From the NCBI GenBank assembly GCA_004555145.1, contig SFJB01000037.1:1-12313 (forward strand): 12,313 bases of DNA, in the 5' to 3' direction. A program made the position numbers and the translations under genes. Shown here piece by piece: positions 6,597 through 12,313 of this stretch. Numbering within the stretch: the stretch's first letter is position 1; every line of letters starts with the position of its first letter. The notes below the pieces were generated by a model, which had not been told where the DNA came from, did not search any database, and saw only the letters and a program-made list of their open reading frames with translations. This stretch comes from Bacteroidales bacterium (GTDB taxonomy: Bacteria > Bacteroidota > Bacteroidia > Bacteroidales > UBA932).

Positions 6597-7310
6597 CTAA
6601 CCTAACCATTTGAGAAAATCATCCACCCTTGCCCTGGCCACCAGCAGGTCCTGGGAGCTCTCCGGCTCGAGACTGAGCTTGAGGCGGCCGTTTATGTAGC
6701 GGAGCACGCTCTTGACGGAGCAGCGCGACACTATGCAGCCGCGGGAGATGCGGAAGAAGCGGTCCGGATCCAAGTCCTTTTCCAGGGCATCCATAGTGAA
6801 GTCGACGAGGTACTTGGTGCCGTCCCCGAGCACCAGCCAGTTGGCCTTGTCCTCGGAGAGGAAATACGCCATCACAGAAGTGCTGACGGGGATATACTTT
6901 TCGCCGACGCGCACCACCAGGTGGTCCTTATAGTTCTTAACCGGGGGGGTCCCGATGCAACGTTCACGACAACGTCCCACGGCCCTTGCGAGCGCCTCCT
7001 CGCCTATAGGCTTGAGCAGGTAGTCCAGACTCCCCGTTTCGAAGGCCTTGATTGCATAGGCATCGTAAGCCGTGGTCATCACTATGCACGAGCGCACGTC
7101 GCGCTGGCGGAAGAACTCGAAGCAGTCTCCGTCAGAAAGCTCCACATCCATAAAAATGATGTCCGGAGCGGGATGCGTATCCACATATTCCACTGTGGCT
7201 CTAATGGAATCGGTTTCACCACAGATTTCTATGTCCTTGAAATTGGCAGAGATCAACTTTGCCAGCCGGGCACGTGCAATGGCCTCATCTTCAACTATCA
7301 GTGCTTTCAT
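6597..7310 (-). CDS. LytTR-family two-component response regulator
   Basis: DNA-binding response regulator of 237 aa. The receiver domain covers residues 1-115: acidic pocket E7-D8-E9 (VEDEA), phospho-acceptor Asp55 (IIFMDVELSDGD), the switch Thr of MTTAYDAYAIKAFE, and Lys100 in DYLLKPI. The C-terminal LytTR domain spans about 125-237, with VVRVGEKYIPV, AYFLSEDKANWLVL, FFRISRGCIVS and the closing VARARVDDFLKWLG. LytTR domains bind paired direct repeats about 21 bp apart. The start ATG overlaps the TGA of the kinase gene by 4 bp, so the two are cognate partners. Candidate targets are the divergent permease-SusC promoter, which has such a repeat, and the co-transcribed NlpC/P60 gene. Confidence 0.93.
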   Translation of the reverse strand: MKALIVEDEAIARARLAKLISANFKDIEICGETDSIRATVEYVDTHPAPDIIFMDVELSDGDCFEFFRQRDVRSCIVMTTAYDAYAIKAFETGSLDYLLKPIGEEALARAVGRCRERCIGTPPVKNYKDHLVVRVGEKYIPVSTSVMAYFLSEDKANWLVLGDGTKYLVDFTMDALEKDLDPDRFFRISRGCIVSRCSVKSVLRYINGRLKLSLEPESSQDLLVARARVDDFLKWLG

Positions 7311-8455
7311 ATCAGCGGTAATGTCACGGTGTAATAAAGTGCGTCCTCCTTCACTGTCACGCTCTTGGAGGCAAGGTCGCAGTATTGTTGTTCCAAGTAC
7401 TTCATACCCAATCCGACGCCCTCCTGCGGGCTCATTTTGGGCTGTTTCGTATTGCTTACCTCTATGCTGTCCGCGTCCGCCCTTATGGTGACGTCAAGAG
7501 GTCTTGATGTGCTTACCTCGTTATGCTTGATGGCGTTCTCCACGAGGAGCTGCAGGGCGCAAGGCACCACACTTCGCGAGAGACACCCGTGCGGAATGTC
7601 CGTAGCGAAGCACAGGCCATCCCCGAAACGCACCTTGAGCAGGTCCACATAATCTTCCACGAAGGCCAGCTCTTCGCGCAGGCGCACCAGGCTCATATCC
7701 TCATATTTGAGCATATATCTGTATATGTCGGCCAGCTTCCTCGTGAATTCGCTTGCCTGGGATGTGGACTGTTCCTGGATCATATAGTCCAGCACATTGA
7801 GGGAATTGAAAAGAAAGTGCGGATTGACCTGCTGCTTGAGTATGAGGTAGCGGTAATGGGCGAGGTCGGCTTCCTCGCGGGCCTTCTCGGCCTTGTTGCG
7901 GAAGCGTATCGCATACTCCGCAAGGCCCACCACGGCAAGACAGCTGAACACGTAGTCCAGCATGATCTCGGCGAAGAAGCCCTTCTGCATAAGCATCTTG
8001 TCGGAGGTAGCGAGGACTATGGAGAGGCGGAGTATTATTATCAGCACGAAGGCGACGAGCAGCCAGCGGAGATTCTTGTTGCTGATGTTGGCGTTCTGCT
8101 TGTAGCGGGAGGCGAGGATGGCTGTGGCCCATATGGTCAGAGCACCTATGATTTCAGTGCTGATGAAGGTGGAGAGGGGATGTATGACCAGAGCCGGGAG
8201 GGGCAGCAGGCCGAAAAGGCGGGCGAGTCCCATACCCAGACAAAAGCCCACGATGTTCACCAGGACCACGGCAACCCCCATAAAGGTCATTCCCATACGG
8301 CGCCTGAGGCAGAGTATGAGCACCATAAGCATTGTGAGCAGGGTGAGCATCAAGTCGTCCGCGATCCCCGCAGCCTTGCAGGCCAGGGATACAAGGGCGT
8401 GCATCAATGCGAAGCCCTGAATGATCCATATTTCTTTCGCGTAGGTCCCGGACAT
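7307..8455 (-). CDS. LytS/YehU-type membrane sensor histidine kinase
   Basis: Sensor kinase of 382 aa that should phosphorylate the adjacent LytTR regulator. The N-terminal half (residues about 8-185) carries six or seven hydrophobic membrane segments with short loops and no sizeable extracytoplasmic domain, so sensing is likely within the membrane or by a small ligand. A short charged helix (RFRNKAEKAREEADLAHYRYL) leads to the His_kinase motif KQQVNPHFLFNSLNVL with the phospho-acceptor His213. The N box is LLVENAIKHNE (303-313) and the glycine lid is GVGLGMKYLEQQY (347-359). The DNG of the classical G1 box is replaced by VSNTKQP, which I recall as common in Bacteroidota members of this family. 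The ATG at 8455 is the first in frame and faces the intergenic region. The gene is divergent from the MFS permease and overlaps the regulator gene by 4 bp. Confidence 0.92.
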   Translation of the reverse strand: MSGTYAKEIWIIQGFALMHALVSLACKAAGIADDLMLTLLTMLMVLILCLRRRMGMTFMGVAVVLVNIVGFCLGMGLARLFGLLPLPALVIHPLSTFISTEIIGALTIWATAILASRYKQNANISNKNLRWLLVAFVLIIILRLSIVLATSDKMLMQKGFFAEIMLDYVFSCLAVVGLAEYAIRFRNKAEKAREEADLAHYRYLILKQQVNPHFLFNSLNVLDYMIQEQSTSQASEFTRKLADIYRYMLKYEDMSLVRLREELAFVEDYVDLLKVRFGDGLCFATDIPHGCLSRSVVPCALQLLVENAIKHNEVSTSRPLDVTIRADADSIEVSNTKQPKMSPQEGVGLGMKYLEQQYCDLASKSVTVKEDALYYTVTLPLI

Positions 8456-8496
8456 AAAGAAATTAAAATATGATGTGAAGATAATAATTTATTTTC

Positions 8497-8527
8497 AAAA
8501 TTCAACCGTTCATCCTAAAAATTCAAC
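8497..8527 (+). promoter_or_regulatory. tandem direct repeat, putative LytTR operator
   Basis: Two identical 10-bp copies, AAAATTCAAC at 8497-8506 and 8518-8527, are separated by 11 bp, giving a 21-bp period (two helical turns). This is the arrangement bound by LytTR regulators; the YpdB site of E. coli is two 10-bp boxes with an 11-bp spacer. Read on the other strand, each copy contains GTTGAA, partly resembling the AgrA-type GTT core. The site ends about 41 bp upstream of the permease -7 element, a suitable place for an activator. Binding by the neighbouring regulator is inferred. Confidence 0.55.
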
Positions 8528-8568
8528 AACTCGTCAAAATGCATTTTATATAAAAGTGTTCTTTGTTT

Positions 8569-8576
8569 TACTTTTG
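8569..8576 (+). promoter_or_regulatory. putative Bacteroidota -7 element for the permease-SusC transcript
   Basis: TACTTTTG matches TAnnTTTG fully and is followed by CAGC. It lies 19 bp before the permease ATG, which implies a very short leader. No TTTG is present 19-21 bp upstream; that place is occupied by the TTTTATATAAAA palindrome, so the promoter may depend on an activator. Confidence 0.55.
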
Positions 8577-8595
8577 CAGCGTTAATAACACGAAA

Positions 8596-9933
8596 ATGCA
8601 AAACAAAAAGCTTTCCTTCTGGCAGATGTGGAATCTGAGCTTCGGATTTTTCGGAGTGCAGATAGCTTATGCCCTCCAGAGTGCGAACATCAGCAGGATA
8701 TTCGCAACCCTCGGTGCAGATCCGCATCAGCTCAGCTTCTTCTGGATACTTCCACCCCTGATGGGAATGATAGTCCAGCCACTCATCGGCAAATGGTCCG
8801 ACAGGACCTGGTGCAGGATGGGAAGGCGCAAGCCTTACCTCCTTGCCGGAGCCATAGTTGCGGTGCTCGTGATGCTTATGCTTCCGAACGCCGGCAGTTT
8901 CAATTTCACCCAGCGTCTGCTGCTGGGGCTCAACGGGGCGATGTGGTTCGGCCTCTTCTCCCTGATCTTCCTCGACACCTCCATCAACGTGGCCATGCAG
9001 CCTTTCAAGATGATGGTTGGCGATATGGTAAGTGAGGAGCAGAAGGCCCAGGCCTACTCCATCCAGTCGCTGCTCTGCAACGCAGGCAGCCTGGTTGGCT
9101 ACCTCTTCCCTATTTTCTTTACCTGGATAGGAATCGCAAACACCGCCCCGAAGGGCGTCATCCCGCCGTCCGTAGTGTGGAGCTTCTATTGCGGCGCCGC
9201 CATACTCATCATCTGCGTGCTCTATACCTTCTTGAAAGTGAAGGAGATGAATCCTCAGGAGTACGCCGAATTCCACGGCATCGACCCTAAGACACAGAGT
9301 GCTGAGGGAGAGCGCAAGGAGGGTCTGGTAAAGCTGCTTCTCCATGCTCCACGCACCTTCTGGACAGTCGGACTGGTGCAGTTCTTCTGCTGGGCGGCAT
9401 TCATGTATATGTGGACCTACAGCAACGGCGCCGTAGCCGCCAACTGCTGGAATACTACCGACCCGGCATCCGCGGGCTACCAGGCCGCCGGAAACTGGGT
9501 GGGCGTGATTTTCGCCGCGCAGGCGGTGGGTTCCATTCTTTGGGCTATCGTGCTCCCTAAGTTCAAGTCTCTCCGCGTCTCCTACGTGGTGAGTCTGCTC
9601 ATAGGCGCAGCAGGTTTCATTTCCATCTATTTCATTCACAACCAGTACCTTCTCCTCGGCTCCTTCTTCCTCATAGGGGCCGCGTGGGCCGCGATGCTGG
9701 CGCTGCCATTCACTCTCCTGACCAATTCCCTGTCGGGAGAGCACATGGGCAGTTATCTGGGCCTGTTCAACTGCACCATCTGCCTCCCGCAGATTGTTGC
9801 AGCTGCCGTCGGCGGACTGGTGCTCAGGATGGTAGGTGGATCACAGGCAGCAATGCTTGTTGTGGCCGGCGTACTGCTGATTTGCGGTGCGGCTGCCGTT
9901 TACCTGGTAAACACACACAAAACCAAACAATAA
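8596..9933 (+). CDS. MFS permease, SLC45/GPH-like sugar (probable di- or oligosaccharide) transporter
   Basis: Inner-membrane secondary transporter of 445 aa with about twelve hydrophobic segments. The N-terminus MQNKKLSFWQMWNLSFGFFG and the first-loop sequence DRTWCRMGRRKPYLL (residues 69-83) are typical of bacterial MFS proteins in the SLC45-like group, which carry maltose, sucrose or similar sugars, usually with protons or other cations. Other typical parts are SLIFLDTSINVAMQPFKMMVGDM and the charged central loop after TM6 (residues about 215-250). ATG 8596 is chosen because the upstream in-frame extension (TTG at 8563) would run through the promoter. The gene opens a plus-strand unit and is followed after 18 bp by a SusC-family receptor, so its substrate is probably what that receptor imports or a breakdown product of it. 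The exact sugar cannot be deduced. Confidence 0.85.
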   Translation: MQNKKLSFWQMWNLSFGFFGVQIAYALQSANISRIFATLGADPHQLSFFWILPPLMGMIVQPLIGKWSDRTWCRMGRRKPYLLAGAIVAVLVMLMLPNAGSFNFTQRLLLGLNGAMWFGLFSLIFLDTSINVAMQPFKMMVGDMVSEEQKAQAYSIQSLLCNAGSLVGYLFPIFFTWIGIANTAPKGVIPPSVVWSFYCGAAILIICVLYTFLKVKEMNPQEYAEFHGIDPKTQSAEGERKEGLVKLLLHAPRTFWTVGLVQFFCWAAFMYMWTYSNGAVAANCWNTTDPASAGYQAAGNWVGVIFAAQAVGSILWAIVLPKFKSLRVSYVVSLLIGAAGFISIYFIHNQYLLLGSFFLIGAAWAAMLALPFTLLTNSLSGEHMGSYLGLFNCTICLPQIVAAAVGGLVLRMVGGSQAAMLVVAGVLLICGAAAVYLVNTHKTKQ

Positions 9934-9951
9934 TCATTAACCTTTTTATCA

Positions 9952-12313
9952 ATGAAAAGAATCCTTACTTTCCTCGCCGCTATTGCAGCGTCCGTTGCAA
10001 TGTCGGCTAACGTAAGCGCCCAGAGCGCTTACGAGGTCAAGGGTGTGATTATCGATGAACTGGGACCCGTTATCGGTGCAACGGTTATGGAATCCGGCAC
10101 CTCCACGGGTACTTCCACAGATTTAGACGGTAATTTCTCCCTCAAGGTGTCTTCGCGTGATGCAGTTGTGGAAATCAGCTGCATAGGCTATAACACCGTT
10201 TCTTACAAGGCATCGGAAATGCCGGCTACCATCGTTCTCACCGAGGATACCGACCTCCTTACCGAGAGTGTCGTTATCGGTTACGGTACCGTAAAGAAGA
10301 GCGATATGACCGGTTCCGTATCGGCTGTGAAGGCCGACCAGCTCAATAAGGGTGTCGTAACATCCCCTGCCTCAATGCTTATGGGTAAGTCTGCAGGTGT
10401 GGTAATCACCCCTGGCTCCGGAGCTCCGGGTTCCGGATCAACCATCCGTATCCGCGGCGGTTCTTCCCTCAAGGCTTCCAACGACCCTCTCATCGTCATT
10501 GACGGTCTGCCTGTTTCCAATTCCGGTATCAGCGGAACCGCAGATGCGCTGTCGTCTATCAACTCCAACGATATCGAGACCTTCACCGTACTCAAGGATG
10601 CGTCAGCAACTGCAATCTACGGTTCACGTGCATCCAATGGTGTGATCATCATCACCACCAAGAAGGGTGCAAATGCCACCAACGCAATTCAGGTTGATGC
10701 CGACTTCACCGCTTCTCTGAGCCAGAACACCAGGTTCGTAGACGTAATGGATGCAGCTGAGATCCGTGAGGCCGTAATCAGCTACGCCGGAGAAGATTCC
10801 GATGCTTACAGGGCTCTCGGCGATGCTGACACCGATTGGCAGAAGGAGATCTACCAGCTCGCACAGAATTACGAAGGCAACGTTTCCCTCTCAGGAAAGA
10901 TCAACAAGAAGGGCATCTATATGCCTTACCGCGTATCCATTGGCGCACTCAGCCAGCAGGGAACGCTCAAGACCGGCTACATGAACCGCGAGACCGTTTC
11001 CATCAACCTCGCACCTTCACTCTTCGACAAGCACCTCACCCTCAACCTCAACGGAAAGGGTATGAATATGGACACGAGGTTTGCCAACACCGACGCCATC
11101 ACCCAGGCCGTACAGTATGACCCTACCAAGCCTGTCTATGACGAGAACGGACTCAACGGCTACACCTGGTGGAACTACGGAAAGACCGGTGCAGACCAGT
11201 TCAAGGTGAGCAACTGCAACACCATGGCAAGCCAGAACCCTGTTGCCCTGCTCAATGACAAGAAGGATCTCGCAAACGCAAAGCGCTTCCTCGGAAACGC
11301 CCAGATCGACTACAAGGTTCACGGATTTGAAGACCTCCGTCTCAACCTCAACCTCGGTATCGACTACACCAGTTCAAAGGGTACCGTTGACGTGAACCCT
11401 AATACCGAGCAGTCTATGCACTCCACCTCTCAGCAGGCAGGTGACGGACACGCTTCAGGTTATCACACCAACTACAGCCAGAAGAAGCTCGACCAGACCC
11501 TCGAGTTCTATGCAAACTACAACAAGTCATTCGGCCAGCACACCGTTGACCTTATGGCAGGTTACTCCTGGCAGCACTACTACAACGAATCGTTCAACGA
11601 GCAGTACAAGGCCGACGGAACTGCGGAAACCGCAAGCGACTACTGGCTTTCAGCTCCTCGCACCAGCAAGAGCGAGTACTTCCTCGTTTCATTCTTCGGA
11701 CGTGCCAACTATATCTATGGAAGCCGTTACTTCGTGACCGCAACTCTCCGTAGGGACGGTACATCAAGGTTCCAGAACAACAAGTGGGGTCTCTTCCCTT
11801 CAGTTGCTCTCGGATGGAACATCAAGAACGAGGAATTCCTCAAGAACAACGACAAGGTTTCAGCCCTCAAGCTCCGTCTCAGCTACGGACAGACAGGACA
11901 GCAGGACCTCAATGCCGGAGACTACCCTACCCTGGCAACCTATAAGAACAACACCAACGCCAGTATGTATTTCTTCGGAAACCAGCTTATCGCTCCAATC
12001 ACTCCTCTCGGATACAATGCCGACCTGAAGTGGGAGACCACCACAACCTGGAACGCAGGTTTCGACTACGGTTTCCTTCGCGACCGCATCTACGGTACCG
12101 TTGACGTTTACAAGCGCTACACCAAGGACCTCCTCAACTGGACTCCTGTGGCTGCCGGTTCAAACCTCACCAACTATCTCGACGCCAACATCGGCGACCT
12201 GCAGAACACCGGTGTCGAGTTTGAACTCAACGCCATCGCCATTGACACAAGAGACCTTTCCTGGAAAATCGGAGCAAACGTGGCATGGAACAAGACTGTC
12301 GTAACGAAGCTTA
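9952..12313 (+). CDS. SusC/RagA-family TonB-linked outer-membrane receptor (3' end outside the window)
   Basis: Outer-membrane beta-barrel that imports a bound glycan or peptide using TonB energy, normally with a SusD-type lipoprotein lid. 787 complete codons are visible of the roughly 1000 usual for the family. The signal peptide ends near VSAQ (residues 21-24). Residues 28-100 are a carboxypeptidase-D-like N-terminal domain (VKGVIIDELGPVIGATVM, TSTDLDGNFSLKV). Next comes the SusC signature: ESVVIGYGTVKKSDMTGSV (105-123), RIRGGSSLKASNDPLIVIDG (166-185) and VLKDASATAIYGSRASNG (213-230), which form the plug. After that come barrel strands rich in aromatic residues. There is no STN domain before the carboxypeptidase-like domain, so FecR/ECF-sigma signalling is unlikely. 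Codon choice is strongly biased (CTC, AAG, ACC, GGT), suggesting high expression. The ATG at 9952 follows the permease stop by 18 bp, with no terminator or promoter seen between. A susD gene is expected next, outside the window. Confidence 0.93.
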   Translation, partial: MKRILTFLAAIAASVAMSANVSAQSAYEVKGVIIDELGPVIGATVMESGTSTGTSTDLDGNFSLKVSSRDAVVEISCIGYNTVSYKASEMPATIVLTEDTDLLTESVVIGYGTVKKSDMTGSVSAVKADQLNKGVVTSPASMLMGKSAGVVITPGSGAPGSGSTIRIRGGSSLKASNDPLIVIDGLPVSNSGISGTADALSSINSNDIETFTVLKDASATAIYGSRASNGVIIITTKKGANATNAIQVDADFTASLSQNTRFVDVMDAAEIREAVISYAGEDSDAYRALGDADTDWQKEIYQLAQNYEGNVSLSGKINKKGIYMPYRVSIGALSQQGTLKTGYMNRETVSINLAPSLFDKHLTLNLNGKGMNMDTRFANTDAITQAVQYDPTKPVYDENGLNGYTWWNYGKTGADQFKVSNCNTMASQNPVALLNDKKDLANAKRFLGNAQIDYKVHGFEDLRLNLNLGIDYTSSKGTVDVNPNTEQSMHSTSQQAGDGHASGYHTNYSQKKLDQTLEFYANYNKSFGQHTVDLMAGYSWQHYYNESFNEQYKADGTAETASDYWLSAPRTSKSEYFLVSFFGRANYIYGSRYFVTATLRRDGTSRFQNNKWGLFPSVALGWNIKNEEFLKNNDKVSALKLRLSYGQTGQQDLNAGDYPTLATYKNNTNASMYFFGNQLIAPITPLGYNADLKWETTTTWNAGFDYGFLRDRIYGTVDVYKRYTKDLLNWTPVAAGSNLTNYLDANIGDLQNTGVEFELNAIAIDTRDLSWKIGANVAWNKTVVTKL

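Larger units (their letters stand above)
8456..8595. other. divergent intergenic control region between kinase and permease genes
   Basis: A 140-bp AT-rich region, the only sizeable non-coding stretch here. Reading left to right it holds the direct repeat at 8497-8527, a 12-bp perfect palindrome TTTTATATAAAA at 8544-8555, the -7 element at 8569-8576, and a short palindrome GTTAATAAC at 8581-8589 just before the permease ATG. For the kinase direction I see no full TAnnTTTG; the best is GAATTTTG (minus strand 8503-8496), one base off, which overlaps the first repeat copy and would allow autoregulation. Confidence 0.6.

Noticed and set aside
7307..8455. Kinase missing the DNG of its ATP-binding G1 box, considered as a dead kinase.
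   Set aside because: The His, N-box and glycine-lid motifs are intact, and this replacement is, as far as I recall, frequent in LytS-type kinases of Bacteroidota, so loss of activity is not supported.
8515..9744. Open frame of 409 codons on the minus strand.
   Set aside because: Antisense to the MFS permease. The product is rich in His, Glu and Gly, as expected from reading membrane-protein codons backwards.
9934..9951. Possible terminator or separate promoter between the permease and SusC genes.
   Set aside because: The 18-bp gap contains no inverted repeat and no TAnnTTTG element, so co-transcription is the simpler reading.
1..12313. Mobile element, phage, CRISPR, defence or biosynthetic gene cluster signals.
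   Set aside because: No transposase, integrase, spaced repeats, toxin-antitoxin pair or synthetase motifs were seen. All genes are envelope, signalling or transport genes.

Overview
The window looks like a chromosomal segment from a member of the Bacteroidota, most likely order Bacteroidales. Four signs point there. There is a SusC/RagA-type TonB-linked outer-membrane protein. There is an OstA-like protein next to two SurA-type proteins. Intergenic AT-rich -7 elements of the TAnnTTTG type stand in place of sigma70 boxes. Shine-Dalgarno sequences are absent. Base composition is moderately GC-rich, and species cannot be named from the sequence. Except for one 140-bp divergent intergenic region (8456-8595), the DNA is almost fully coding.

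Left block (1-8455, all minus strand; listed in transcription order). A LytS-type membrane histidine kinase (8455-7307) overlaps a LytTR response regulator (7310-6597) by 4 bp. Two bases later comes a secreted NlpC/P60 hydrolase with an SH3-like N-terminus (6594-5638). A -7 promoter element lies directly after the NlpC/P60 stop. It precedes a 92-aa helical protein of unknown function (5600-5322), which overlaps an S13-family D-Ala-D-Ala carboxypeptidase of PBP4 type (5325-3790) by 4 bp. A second -7 element precedes a putative lipoprotein related to the SurA N-terminal chaperone region (3743-2889), a two-parvulin SurA-like chaperone (2886-1504) and an OstA/LptA-like protein (1534 to beyond position 1). 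This block is an envelope-biogenesis cluster: peptidoglycan trimming, outer-membrane protein folding and lipopolysaccharide transport, headed by a two-component system.

Right block (8596-12313, plus strand). A 12-TM MFS sugar-type permease (8596-9933) is followed after 18 bp by a SusC-family receptor (9952 to beyond the window). The pair would move a substrate across the outer and then the inner membrane.

The most interesting signal is in the divergent intergenic region. A perfect 10-bp direct repeat, AAAATTCAAC with an 11-bp spacer (21-bp period), lies about 40 bp upstream of the permease -7 element. This is the architecture used by LytTR-domain regulators such as YpdB of E. coli, which controls an MFS gene. 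It suggests that the kinase/regulator pair senses a nutrient and switches on the permease-SusC unit. I found no RNA genes, insertion sequences, CRISPR arrays or phage genes, and I do not see a wholly new system here.
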